15,971 bases of DNA from assembly GCA_021154065.1 (NCBI GenBank), contig JAJKJG010000043.1:1-15971 (forward strand). Direction: 5' to 3'. Below are positions 5,921 to 13,759 of the stretch, piece by piece (within the stretch, counting starts at the first letter, position 1; the number at the start of each line of letters is the position of its first letter). This DNA is from Methylobacterium sp. (lineage in GTDB: Bacteria > Pseudomonadota > Alphaproteobacteria > Rhizobiales > Beijerinckiaceae). The position numbers were made by a program, and so were the translations under genes. Below the pieces are notes generated by a model, which did not search any database, had not been told where the DNA came from, and saw nothing but the letters and a program-made list of their open reading frames with translations.

Positions 5921-7284
5921 TCACAACGCCCTGACCCTCGGCTCCGCGCGCTCCTGCAGCATCAGCGCGGAGAGCGCCCAGACGAGGGCGTCGAGGCGGT
6001 CGGGGGAGCGGCCGGAGGAGAGGCCGGCGGGGCCGAAATCGCACATCTCGTCCTCGAGCGCCGGGAAGGCGCCGACATGGTGCACGCGGTCCTTCGCATA
6101 GAGCGACGACACCGGCTCGGCGCGGAGAAACTTGCCGCGCTTCGCGTGCACCGGCGTCACCGGCACGCCGGGATCGACCTGGCGCACCACCGCCTCGACC
6201 ATCTCGCCGCCCTGGTTCGTCTCGACGACGAGCGCGTCGGCCTGAAGGCGGCGGTAGAGCGACACCGCGCGCTCGGCCCAGCCCTGCGGCGGCAGGCCCT
6301 GCACGGTTGCGTCCGCGATGACGTAGCCGACGCCCGCCGCGTCGACGCCCGCCGCCACGATGCCGCAGGCATCGGCCTCGCGTCCCGACGGGCCGGCGGG
6401 TCGACCGCGACGACGATGCGGGCGAGCGGCGGCGCGCGCTCGACCCGCAGCCGCTCGATCGCGTCGCGGGTCCAGAGCGCGTCCGGGCGATCCTCGACCA
6501 TCTCGCCGCCGAGCTCCTGGCGCCCTTTCAGCGTGCCGGCGTAGCGCCCGACGACGCGGTCGAGGAAGGCCGGCGAGAGGTTCTGGGCGTTGGCTTCGGT
6601 CGCGGCCCGGCTCACCGCGACGCGCTCGTCGGACAGCAGCCGGCGCAACAGCGGGATCGGCCGCGGCGTCGTCGTGACGATCTCGCGCGGACGCGCCCCG
6701 AGCCGCAGGCCGAACTGCAGCATGTCCCAGGTCTCCTCGACATGGCGCCATTTCGCGAGCTCGTCGCACCAGGCGGCCTCGAACTGCGGCCCGCGCAGCG
6801 AATCCGGGTCCTCGGCCGAGAACACATGCGCGACGGCGCCGTTTGGCCATTCGAGCTTGCGCAGCGTCGGCGACCAGGCCGGGCGCTCGCCCGGCTCGTG
6901 GATCTTGAGGAGGCCGGCCGGGCCCTCGATCATGACGTCGCGCGCGGCAGCGAAGGTCTCGCCGACGAGCGCGATGCGGCCCACGGGCTCCTGCGTCAGC
7001 CAGCCGAAGCCGGAGGCGAGGCCCATCACCCATTCGGCGCCGGCCCGCGTCTTGCCGGCGCCACGCCCGCCGAGGACGAGCCAGGTCGTCCAGTCGTCGC
7101 ACGCGCGCTTGGGCGGCAGCTGATGATCGTGCAGCGGACAGACGCGCCGCCACATGAACTCGAGCACGTCGCGCGGCCACTCAAGCAGATCCGTCGCCGG
7201 CGTCTCGCCCTTCGCAATACGCGGCAAGTCGGCGCGTAAAATCCGCAAGTACCTCATGAGCTGGGCGGGACTGAGCGAGTTCAT
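5921..7284 (-). pseudogene. Phage/GTA-type large terminase, broken by one frameshift
   Basis: The large terminase is the ATPase-nuclease motor that fills heads with DNA. The first frame (7284 to about 6396) encodes the ATPase: Walker A GGRGAGKT (residues ~72-79), Walker B WCDE (~172-175), coupling TTTPRP (~204-209), and the first nuclease Asp in VAVDPPA (~D295). A one-base change near 6391-6400 moves the gene to a second frame ending at 5921. That frame encodes the rest of the nuclease: DACGIVAAG, VVETNQGGEMVEAVV, and the final metal-binding SPDRLDALVWAL. Rejoined, it gives ~455 residues with every motif intact. The pattern fits loss of one base. No slippery heptamer is visible, so it is a recent pseudogene or an assembly error. 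Its start overlaps the preceding gene by 104 bases, and ATG 7257 is an alternative. Confidence 0.88.
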
Positions 7285-7744
7285 GGACCTTCTGGGCTCT
7301 CAGGCGCTTGAGCTTGCCGAAGCGTTCGAGGTTGTCCTGCGAGCGGCGGCCGAGCTCGCCGAGCGTGCGCGCCGTCGAGGCGAGAATGCGCGAGGTCTTC
7401 TCGCCGTCCTCACCGAGCACGCGCTCGACCTCGAGCGCGCGGATCTGGCGCCGCGCGACCGCGGTCGCGGCGTCGATCAGCTCGCGCTCGCGCGCCAGGA
7501 GCGCCTCGTCGGTGAGACGCTCCGGCCGCGGCGCGCGCCTTCCATGCGCGAACGGATCGTCGGCGCCGGCCGCGATCTCGGCCCGGCGCAGCGGCAGGTC
7601 CTCGGCGCGCACGAGCCCGTAGAGGGCGCGGTGGTGGATGTCGTGCCGGGCGAGGATCGCCGCGACGGTGATCGCGTGGTCGCCGTAGTCGCGCGCGATC
7701 GCGCCGCGCTGCTCCGGCGTGAGCTCACGCAGAGGAATGGGCAT
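7181..7744 (-). CDS. Small-terminase-like / GTA first-gene-position protein
   Basis: This 187-residue charged protein directly precedes the large terminase. Residues 8-55 (LTPEQRGAIARDYGDHAITVAAILARHDIHHRALYGLVRAE) look like a helix-turn-helix region such as small terminases use to bind packaging-site DNA. Residues ~75-160 are helical, with many Arg and Glu and an ETQ-free heptad-like stretch around LIDAATAVARRQIRALEVERVL. The HTH and the position are seen; the terminase-small assignment is inference. It could also be an accessory packaging regulator. The ATG at 7744 has an AGGAG about 6 bases upstream. It lies ~200 bases downstream of the nearest repeat-borne promoter and is likely the first gene of that transcript. 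Confidence 0.65.
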   Translation of the reverse strand: MPIPLRELTPEQRGAIARDYGDHAITVAAILARHDIHHRALYGLVRAEDLPLRRAEIAAGADDPFAHGRRAPRPERLTDEALLARERELIDAATAVARRQIRALEVERVLGEDGEKTSRILASTARTLGELGRRSQDNLERFGKLKRLRAQKVHELAQSRPAHEVLADFTRRLAAYCEGRDAGDGSA

Positions 7745-7948
7745 GCAAGGCTCCTGAAAGCAGAGAACCGCCCCGGCGTGGCGGCGGGGACGGTTCGAAC
7801 GGTCGGTTTCCGGTTGTCGTCACCGGGCTCGTCCCGGCGACCGCGGCGCGTTGAGCGCTGAACGCGGGAAGCGGAATGGCCGGCTCAGGCCCGGCCATCA
7901 CAGTGGCGGCTGCTCGGCGCCGCATCCGCAATTCCGGAGCGTGCGCCA

Positions 7949-7977
7949 TTTCTAGCTGAGGAGCGTCACGCTGTCAA
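7949..7977 (-). promoter_or_regulatory. Sigma-70 promoter in repeat copy 1, facing the head module
   Basis: On the minus strand, a perfect -35 TTGACA (7972-7977) and a -10 TAGAAA (7949-7954) are separated by exactly 17 bases. The spacer contains GCGTGACGC, whose GCGT/ACGC halves are symmetric. The conserved block is 7924-7989 and extends past the expected start near 7942. The predicted transcript has a leader of ~200 bases before the gene starting at 7744. Confidence 0.7.
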
Positions 7978-8125
7978 GTATGTTTTCCTTTTAGCGTGAA
8001 AAAAATCTTGCTGCCATCACCGGGCTTGCGGTGAAGCGGCACACCGCGGAATCGGGATGGCCGGGTCAAGGCACGACAGTGGCGGCTGCTCGGGCGCCGC
8101 ATCCGCAATTCCGGAGCGTGCGCCA

Positions 8126-8154
8126 TTTCTAGCCGAGGAGCGTCACGCTGTCAA
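8126..8154 (-). promoter_or_regulatory. Sigma-70 promoter in repeat copy 2, facing the head module
   Basis: The same arrangement as copy 1: TTGACA at 8149-8154, 17-base spacer, TAGAAA at 8126-8131. It sits inside the nearly identical block 8101-8166. The only changes within the promoter block are a few bases, one of them in the spacer. It would act as a second, upstream promoter reading toward the packaging genes. Confidence 0.65.
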
Positions 8155-8420
8155 GTATGTTTTCCTTTTAGGGCGAAAAAATCCTGCTGTCATCACTGGC
8201 TCGTCCCGGTGACTCCGGCGCGTTGAGCGCTGAATGCGGGCATCGGAATGGCCGGAACGAGCCCGGCCATGACGGTGACCTGAACGCCCATGCAGTTGCA
8301 GCCTCGGTGCATTTCAGCCTAGCTTCGGCGTTGCGCCTGCAAGATCCGGCCGCCGTCATCGGGCGCGTGTTTCGATCACTTATTTCCAGGGGCGGTCCCG
8401 CGCTGCATTGGGGTAGCTCG

Positions 8421-9692
8421 ATGAATCGATCGGTGACGCTGCGCTTTCTTCTCTCCGGCTTCGCTGCGGCGCTCTTGGCCGCACCGGCCGATGCCGACAT
8501 CCTTTACCGCTTTCGCGAGAGTGTCCTGTTCGACGGACAGCATGGCCCGATCGCGAAGGCGCAGGCGCGCGCCAACGCCGCGCTCATCGCCTGCGGCAAG
8601 CCCGGCACGATCACGGCTGACGGAAAGCTCGGTCCGGGGACGCGCGCCGCGCTCGTGTCGCTCGCCCAATGTCCGGCGATCGCGCCGAAACTCACCGCCG
8701 ACGCCGAGGCGCGCGCCGGCGCCTTGACCCAAGCCTACTGGCAAGCGCTCGTCGGCGAGCCGGAACCGTCGGTCGACGACCGCGCCCGCACCCTGATGCT
8801 GACCTACGAGGCGACCGACTACACCGACATGGAATGGAACTTCTGCCAGTCGCGGCCGCTCTTCAACCACGCCGCCGGCAACCGTGTCTGCTTCTCCAAC
8901 GATCCGCGATCCTACCTCACCTGGGGGCCGAACGGCGCGACCGGCGGCGGCGGCCGCGAGGTGCAGCTCATCCTCCAGGCGGTCGATGCCGCGACGCCAT
9001 CGCTCCTCGACGCGAGCTTCGCCGGCGAAGCCACTACCGTCCGCCGGATGTTCCGGATGCGAGACGGCGACGCGGCCCGCAGCCTCGAGACCTATCTGTG
9101 CGGCATCTGGATCGACAGCGCCCGGCGGGCGGCGTGGACGGCGGGCTTTGCCGCGATCGGGCAGGTGCCTGCGGTGCGCGCCACCTTCGACGGCCACTAC
9201 AAGAGCGCGAGCCTCGACGGCGGCAAGATCGCGACCTTCTTCCGAGCCTATGCCGCGAATGGACTGCAGCCGACAGAGATCGACTATGCCTTCTTCAAGG
9301 ACCGGGCGGCCCATATGAGCGTGTCCCTGGCGCCGATCCAGCAGGCGATCGCGAACCTCCTCGCGGCGCAGCCCTCGGCCGCCCGCTGGAAGGTCCGGCA
9401 GGCCATTGCCCTGAACGTCCGGCCGGGGGGGACCCAGCGCGCCGACCGCCTCGGCCGCGACGTCGCCTTCTACATCGACGGCGCCAGCGATGCGCTCGGC
9501 TCCGATGAGCGATCCGCTTGGGCGGAGCGCGGGCGCCTGCGCGCGTCGGACGCGGGCCTGACCGACGCCCGGTCGTTTGCGACGTTCACGCCGGGACCGA
9601 CAATCGACACCGGCATCGCCGATCCGGCGAGCCTGACCGACGCCGAGCGCGCCGCCTGCCCGCGCGCCGTCCTCGACACGCGGACGCCATGA
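8421..9692 (+). CDS. Exported protein with peptidoglycan-binding-like segment
   Basis: This is a 423-residue secreted protein. Residues 1-26 are a signal peptide ending APADA. Residues ~62-84 (GTITADGKLGPGTRAALVSL) match the repeat of the common peptidoglycan-binding domain type. The rest (residues ~90-400) is an unrecognised domain with conserved-looking LMLTYEATDYTDMEWNFC, NRVCFSNDPRSYLTWGPNGATGGGGREVQ and a few cysteines. The pairing of acidic residues in the YEATDYTDMEWN region with a WGPNGATGG loop makes a lysozyme-like or other wall-cleaving fold conceivable, but this is a guess. The ATG at 8421 is chosen because the frame further upstream to 8223 reads through repeats. Its stop overlaps the next start (ATGA), so the two are probably co-translated and act together outside the membrane. 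Confidence 0.75.
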   Translation: MNRSVTLRFLLSGFAAALLAAPADADILYRFRESVLFDGQHGPIAKAQARANAALIACGKPGTITADGKLGPGTRAALVSLAQCPAIAPKLTADAEARAGALTQAYWQALVGEPEPSVDDRARTLMLTYEATDYTDMEWNFCQSRPLFNHAAGNRVCFSNDPRSYLTWGPNGATGGGGREVQLILQAVDAATPSLLDASFAGEATTVRRMFRMRDGDAARSLETYLCGIWIDSARRAAWTAGFAAIGQVPAVRATFDGHYKSASLDGGKIATFFRAYAANGLQPTEIDYAFFKDRAAHMSVSLAPIQQAIANLLAAQPSAARWKVRQAIALNVRPGGTQRADRLGRDVAFYIDGASDALGSDERSAWAERGRLRASDAGLTDARSFATFTPGPTIDTGIADPASLTDAERAACPRAVLDTRTP

Positions 9693-12139
9693 CCAGGCGA
9701 CCGATGCCCTCCCCGCCTGGGACATCGATGCGGCGCGGGCGCAGAGGGCTGACGTTGATCGCAGCGCTCGGCGCCGCGATGCTCGCCGGGCTCTCGCCGG
9801 CTATGCCGCAGGCCGGGAGCGACGCCGGCGCGCCCTTGCCGGAGAAGCTGCGGGGGCCGTTCATCGCCCGGCCGGACGTTGTCCAGCGCCTCGACCATCT
9901 CGACCCGGGCGGCGATTGCGACAAGTCCGGCAAGCTCGTCTTCGCCTGCCTGATCCAGGCGCTGGCAAAGAAGAGCGAGCAGGAGGCGCCGTCAGGGCCG
10001 CTGTCGAACCCGTTCAACCTGCGCGTCGCCGGCGACATCGCGAAGACGATCGCTGCCGACCTCGCCGAGCTCGACGACGGCGGCGAGGATGGCGACCGCA
10101 CCGCGCTGAACGCGAAGTTCTTCACCCATCCGCTGTCGCGGATCGAGCTCGTCGGCATCGTCAACCGCATCGACCGGCAGTTCATCAAGGATCTCGTGCC
10201 GGGCGCCGAGGACCACGACCGCTGCGGCGAGATCAGCGTCATCTACCGCTTCTCCTATTCGCTGCATGCCGGCGACGTGCAGTCGCGCCTGCCGGTGACG
10301 ATGAACGTCGTCTTCCCGGCGGTGCCGCGCGACAAGCCCGCCGGCGCCTCGAACTGCCGCGAGGTCGCGGCGCGCTGGGTGGCGGAGCTTGCCCGCCCAG
10401 TCGACCGCTCCGCCGAACAGGTGGTCGCCGACCTGACGGATCCGGCAAGCGGCGTGCTCGCTCCCCTGACCGGCACCGACATCGAGCGCCTCGAGCTCAA
10501 CATGCAGGCCTACCGGATCAAGGCCGGCAGCGACAGAACCGATTTCGGCTCGACCGCCGAATATGTCATCCGCGTCTTCCGCTGGGACCCGGTCGACAAG
10601 CGACGCTTCGTCGTCAGCTACCTGACGAACCAGATCGACCGCGCGCGCCTTCTCGGCAACCCGAAGGGCGACGCCAACAGCTGCGAGCCGGGCAAATCCA
10701 AGCCGATGTCGAAGGCCGACTTCCAGGCCTATCTGGCAAGGCCGGAGGTGCTCTCCGACATCGACAACGGCACCCTCAACATCGAGCAGAAATATCTCGC
10801 CTGCCGGGCGACGACGGTGTCGCCGGGCGGCCCGCACCGCTCGAAGAACCAGCCGTTCTGGAACGCGCCGACGGCCGCGCTGTCGATCATCACGGACGCG
10901 CAGATCACGGCCGCGATGAACGCCGCCTTGAGCCCGACGCGGCAGTTCAGCTTCATGAAGTCGGCCGACGACGTGCGCACGCGGCTGAACGAGCTCGCCT
11001 GCTCGGGATGCCATCAGGCGCGCGCCATCGCCGGCTTCCATTTCCCGGGCGCCGACCGCGCCGACACCGCCGCCTCGAATGCCGTGCTGCTGCCGGGCTC
11101 GCCGCATTTCTTCGGCGACCAGCCGCGGCGGCTCAAGATCCTCCAGCGCCTCGCCGACGGCGAGACGCTCGTGCGCAACGATCTCGCGGCGAGCTACGCG
11201 GCCCGGCCGCTCAACAAGCTGCAGGCGGAGCTCGAGGGCACCGAGCTCATCGGCGGCTGGGGCGGCGCCTGCCTCATGGAGCCGACCCTGACGCAGAGCC
11301 AGCGCAAATGGACCTGCCGGGCGGGCCTTACCTGCACGCCGCTGTTCAAGTCGGCGAACGCGCCCGGCCTCGGCACCTGCGCGCCGAAGCCGGACGGCCC
11401 GGCCGGCGACGCAGCCTGCCTGTCGAGGACCGGCCGGCAGATCGGCGATGCGATGCAATGCGGCACCGTGACCACGAAGGCCTACGGCGTCGACCGCTAT
11501 CTGCGCACCGATCCGCCGCGCGAGACGCCGCCGGACTGGACCGACCGGTCGAACCGCAAGACGCTGATCCCCGACGAGCGGCTGCCGCCGGGCGCGCCCG
11601 CGGACAACACCTATTACGCCGCGCATCAGGAGTTTTTCGAGGGCAACGACAGCGACGCCACGCCGAAACCGCTGCTCTTCGTCAACAAGCGCAACGCCCA
11701 GACCGGCGGCTTCCCGTCCGGCATGCTGCGCCTCTCGGAATGCAAGGGGCTGCCGCCCGAGGCGACCTGCGGGCTCCTCGCCGCGACCGGCTTCAACAAA
11801 TGCCTGGCCCAGGTCGCAGAGGGCGAGCGCAAGCTCGGCGACTGCTTCGTCCAGCGCACCGCCTATTCGGGCGTGCGCGCCTGCGACGCCGCCACGCCCT
11901 GCCGCGACGACTACATCTGCTTGCGGCCGATCGGCTACGACGCCGCGAACGGGCATGAGAAGTTCTTGAAGCGCCAAGCCGGCGTCGCCGGCCATCTCGA
12001 TCCCGAGGATTTCGGCCAGAAGGAGCCGGACGGCGCCTGGCTCGGCCGCAACGCCGGCAAGGGCGATCCGCGCGGGCTGTGCATCCCACCCTATTTCGTC
12101 TTTCAGTTCCGCTCCGACGGCCACCCCTCGCCGGACTGA
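9689..12139 (+). CDS. Large exported Cys-rich protein with one CXXCH motif
   Basis: This 816-residue exported protein has a signal sequence at residues ~14-40 (RRGRRGLTLIAALGAAMLAGL). Residues ~100-430 form an unrecognised domain (RIELVGIVNRIDRQFI, CGEISVIYRFSY, LPVTMNVVFPA, STAEYVIRVFRWD). One CSGCH (C438-H442) is a possible c-type heme site, followed by HFPG. The C-terminal third carries more than a dozen cysteines. I recall related large exported proteins in proteobacteria without known function. One CXXCH alone is weak proof of heme. The start overlaps the upstream stop as ATGA at 9689; an alternative start is ATG 9728, exactly at the signal peptide. It is likely periplasmic or surface-exposed and works with the upstream gene. 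Confidence 0.75.
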   Translation: MTRRPMPSPPGTSMRRGRRGLTLIAALGAAMLAGLSPAMPQAGSDAGAPLPEKLRGPFIARPDVVQRLDHLDPGGDCDKSGKLVFACLIQALAKKSEQEAPSGPLSNPFNLRVAGDIAKTIAADLAELDDGGEDGDRTALNAKFFTHPLSRIELVGIVNRIDRQFIKDLVPGAEDHDRCGEISVIYRFSYSLHAGDVQSRLPVTMNVVFPAVPRDKPAGASNCREVAARWVAELARPVDRSAEQVVADLTDPASGVLAPLTGTDIERLELNMQAYRIKAGSDRTDFGSTAEYVIRVFRWDPVDKRRFVVSYLTNQIDRARLLGNPKGDANSCEPGKSKPMSKADFQAYLARPEVLSDIDNGTLNIEQKYLACRATTVSPGGPHRSKNQPFWNAPTAALSIITDAQITAAMNAALSPTRQFSFMKSADDVRTRLNELACSGCHQARAIAGFHFPGADRADTAASNAVLLPGSPHFFGDQPRRLKILQRLADGETLVRNDLAASYAARPLNKLQAELEGTELIGGWGGACLMEPTLTQSQRKWTCRAGLTCTPLFKSANAPGLGTCAPKPDGPAGDAACLSRTGRQIGDAMQCGTVTTKAYGVDRYLRTDPPRETPPDWTDRSNRKTLIPDERLPPGAPADNTYYAAHQEFFEGNDSDATPKPLLFVNKRNAQTGGFPSGMLRLSECKGLPPEATCGLLAATGFNKCLAQVAEGERKLGDCFVQRTAYSGVRACDAATPCRDDYICLRPIGYDAANGHEKFLKRQAGVAGHLDPEDFGQKEPDGAWLGRNAGKGDPRGLCIPPYFVFQFRSDGHPSPD

Positions 12140-12185
12140 GGCGGGCGCGGGACGAGCCCGGCCATGACAGCGCGCGGTGTTGGCG

Positions 12186-12250
12186 ATCCGCAATTCCGGA
12201 GCGTGCGCCTTTTCTAGCCGAGGAGCGTCACGCTGTCAAGGATGTTTTCC
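12186..12250. repeat. Third copy of the promoter-carrying repeat block
   Basis: This block matches 7924-7989 and 8101-8166 across ATCCGCAATTCCGGAGCG, TCTAGC, GAGGAGCGTCACGCTG and ATGTTTTCC. Only a few bases differ (CC-TTTTCTAG for CCATTTCTAG, AAGGATG for AAGTATG). A CGGGACGAGCCCGGCCATGAC palindrome precedes it, as it does the other copies. It lies in the 231-base gap between the CXXCH gene and the lectin-like gene. Confidence 0.85.
12211..12239 (-). promoter_or_regulatory. Sigma-70 promoter in repeat copy 3, antisense to the CXXCH gene
   Basis: TTGACA at 12234-12239, a 17-base spacer and TAGAAA at 12211-12216 on the minus strand, as in the other two copies. Transcription would start near 12204 and run into the 3' end of the 9689-12139 gene from the antisense side; no minus-strand gene lies downstream. 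Confidence 0.55.
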
Positions 12251-12370
12251 TAGTCCGTGCAAAAAAGTTTCGATCACATCGCCGTGCGGCCGGGCGGCGG
12301 CGAGCGCGAGCATGCTAGCCTGCCGCTAGTCCGGCCGCCCCTGTCCGAGCCGGACGCGGGAGGAAACAGC

Positions 12371-13036
12371 ATGCGCCGCATCACCGTCATCGCCGCCTCG
12401 CTCCTGGCCGCGGGCGCGGCCGCGACCGCCGCCGTCGCGCAGCAGGGCGGCGGCGCCATGAGCTTCTTCGTGACGAGCGCCGGCTCCGGCCGCGGCGCCG
12501 ATCTCGGCGGGCTCGAGGGCGCCGACCGGCATTGCCAGGAGCTCGGCGCGAAGGCCGGCGCCGGCAGCCGCACCTGGCGCGCCTACCTCTCGACGCAAGG
12601 CGCCGGCGCCGTCAACGCCCGCGACCGCATCGGCCGCGGGCCGTGGCAGAACGCCAAGGGCGAGGTCATCGCGCAAAGCGTCGACGACCTGCACGGCGCC
12701 TCAAACAAGATCTCGAAGCAGACGGCGCTGACCGAGACCGGCGAGCCGGTGAAAGGCCGCGGCGACACGCCGAACATGCACGACATCCTGACCGGCTCGC
12801 AGGCCGACGGCCGCGCCTTCGCCGGCGCCGACGACATGACCTGCCGCAACTGGACGTCGGCTGAGGCCGGCGCCGCGATGGTCGGCCACCACGACCGCAT
12901 GGGGCTTCGCGACGACGAGCCGTCGAAATCCTGGAACACGTCGCACCCGTCGCGCGGCCCGAACGGCGGCTGCAGCCAGCACGCCTTGCGCGGCACCGGC
13001 GGCGCCGGCCTGTTCTACTGCTTCGCGGCGAACTGA
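12371..13036 (+). CDS. Exported lectin-like protein (DUF1554-like)
   Basis: This 221-residue protein has a Sec signal peptide (residues 1-23, ending AVAQQ). The mature part opens with MSFFVTSAGSGRGADLGGLEGADRHCQEL, the typical start of a C-type-lectin/endostatin-like fold related to DUF1554. It continues with WRAYLSTQ, NARDRIGRGPWQNAKG and RGDTPNMHDILTGS, and ends with Cys-containing SQHALRGTGGAGLFYCFAAN. Cysteines near residues 56, 158, 197 and 217 would give disulfides. Relatives are common in proteobacteria and planctomycetes with no firm function; ligand binding outside the membrane is likely. The ATG at 12371 has AGGAAACAG upstream. Promoter repeat copy 3 lies before it but points away. 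Confidence 0.78.
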   Translation: MRRITVIAASLLAAGAAATAAVAQQGGGAMSFFVTSAGSGRGADLGGLEGADRHCQELGAKAGAGSRTWRAYLSTQGAGAVNARDRIGRGPWQNAKGEVIAQSVDDLHGASNKISKQTALTETGEPVKGRGDTPNMHDILTGSQADGRAFAGADDMTCRNWTSAEAGAAMVGHHDRMGLRDDEPSKSWNTSHPSRGPNGGCSQHALRGTGGAGLFYCFAAN

Positions 13037-13047
13037 GGGGCTTAGGT

Positions 13048-13167
13048 TCACCACACCCGCTGCGCGTGCGTGATCCACACCGCCGCGCCGGCGGCGATCG
13101 CGAGGAGCGAGGCGATGGCGAGCGTGTAGCGCACGCTCGGCGGCATCGGCGGGGGCATGCGGGCCAT
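13048..13167 (-). CDS. Tiny single-pass membrane peptide
   Basis: This 39-residue peptide has a short Pro-rich start (MARMPPPMPPSVRY), one transmembrane helix (TLAIASLLAIAAGAAVWI) and an HAQRVW tail. The frame is open up to 13275, but the upstream part is Arg-rich and unconvincing, so the ATG at 13167 is chosen. It lies convergent with the lectin-like gene, 11 bases away. It resembles the short hypothetical membrane peptides common in Hyphomicrobiales; no function can be given. Confidence 0.5.
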   Translation of the reverse strand: MARMPPPMPPSVRYTLAIASLLAIAAGAAVWITHAQRVW

Positions 13168-13252
13168 GGCGCGAGCCTGCCGCGACCGTGTGGCGATTCC
13201 TTGACCGGCGCCCTTCAGGGCAGGCCCGGCGCGTGAAAAAGCAGCTCCGAGC

Positions 13253-13465
13253 TTATTCCAGGAACGCCTCGGCACAGCGCCTCGCCTGCTCGATGGCGCG
13301 ATCGTGGATGGTAAAGAGCGGATCGCTCGCGAGCCCCTGAACGCGCACGCTGAAGGAGATCACGTGCATCGGCCCGACCGCGTCGTTGAAGGCGATGGTC
13401 AGGGCGACCTGCTTTACGGAGGGCTGGCCGGGAACCTCGGCAACGGACTCGACACTCGGCACCAT
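13253..13465 (-). CDS. Small conserved-type hypothetical protein
   Basis: This 70-residue soluble protein has a beta-rich middle (VKQVALTIAFNDAVGPMHVISFSVRV) and a C-terminal helix (HDRAIEQARRCAEAFLE). The frame has normal codon choice and a GAGGAG-like ribosome site ~10 bases before the ATG at 13465. I do not recognise a family. It lies among other small genes on the same strand with 81 bases to the next one upstream. Confidence 0.55.
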   Translation of the reverse strand: MVPSVESVAEVPGQPSVKQVALTIAFNDAVGPMHVISFSVRVQGLASDPLFTIHDRAIEQARRCAEAFLE

Positions 13466-13546
13466 ATCGGCGGCTCTCCTCGTCGCGGCGGCGACAGCCT
13501 ATCCGAGACGAGCCGGCCCGGCCAGGGAGCGCGGAGGGGTCGCGGT

Positions 13547-13759
13547 TCAGCCTGAGATCTCGTCCCGGGCGGCCCGGATCGGCGCTTCGCGGGCGCGGCG
13601 GATGGTGACCATGCCTTCCGCGAGCGAGTCGTAGATCGCGGCGAGCCTCAGGCAGGCGTCGCGTTCGGCATTTCGGTCCGCGAGCCGCCGGTACTGGTCG
13701 GCGCGCTCGCGATAGCGCTCGATGATGATGTCGGGGTCGGTCTCGATGAATTGCGCCAT
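13547..13759 (-). CDS. Small helical hypothetical protein
   Basis: This 70-residue protein is rich in Arg, Glu and Ala and almost wholly helical by eye, with repeated heptad-like patterns (IIERYRERADQYRRLADRNAERDACLRLAAIYDSLAEGM). Similar short proteins are frequent in Hyphomicrobiales, with no assigned role. The ATG at 13759 is chosen over 13771 because GGAGG lies 5 bases before it. It has no obvious partner gene. Confidence 0.65.
   Translation of the reverse strand: MAQFIETDPDIIIERYRERADQYRRLADRNAERDACLRLAAIYDSLAEGMVTIRRAREAPIRAARDEISG

Larger units (their letters stand above)
7745..8420. repeat. Repeat-filled intergenic region, ~2.4 tandem units
   Basis: This gene-free stretch contains two tandem copies (about 7813-8025 and 8026-8195) of a unit of ~170-210 bases plus the start of a third (to ~8260). 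Shared blocks include GCGTTGAGCGCTGAA, GGAATGGCCGG, CAGTGGCGGCTGCTCGG, the promoter block and GAAAAAA. It also holds several CCGGGCTCGTCCCGG / CGAGCCCGGCCATGAC palindromes, a common alphaproteobacterial intergenic repeat. On the right, 8261-8420 is the upstream region of the exported-protein gene, with only a weak candidate promoter (TTGCAG at 8296, TAGCTT at 8320, 18-base spacer). Confidence 0.8.

Noticed and set aside
6385..6405. Programmed -1 frameshift in the terminase
   Set aside because: The local sequence (CCGCCGGCCCG on the coding strand) has no X-XXY-YYZ slippery heptamer and I see no strong stimulatory hairpin, so a simple one-base loss is preferred.
7924..8166. CRISPR array
   Set aside because: Only two tandem copies with long, mutually similar intervening sequence; there are no short regular repeats with unique spacers and no cas genes.
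8223..8420. Longer start for the exported protein at 8223
   Set aside because: It reads through the tandem repeat and would bury the signal peptide; ATG 8421 sits directly before it.
8376..9725. 449-residue minus-strand open frame
   Set aside because: Antisense shadow of the exported peptidoglycan-binding-like gene; the plus strand has the signal peptide and the coupled downstream gene.
9916..11958. 680-residue plus-strand open frame
   Set aside because: An out-of-frame shadow of the same gene with Arg-rich low-complexity translation and no signal peptide or domain.
9992..12193. 733-residue minus-strand open frame
   Set aside because: It is the antisense shadow of the CXXCH gene, a common artefact at this GC; its composition is Arg/Ala-biased and no motif or ribosome site supports it.
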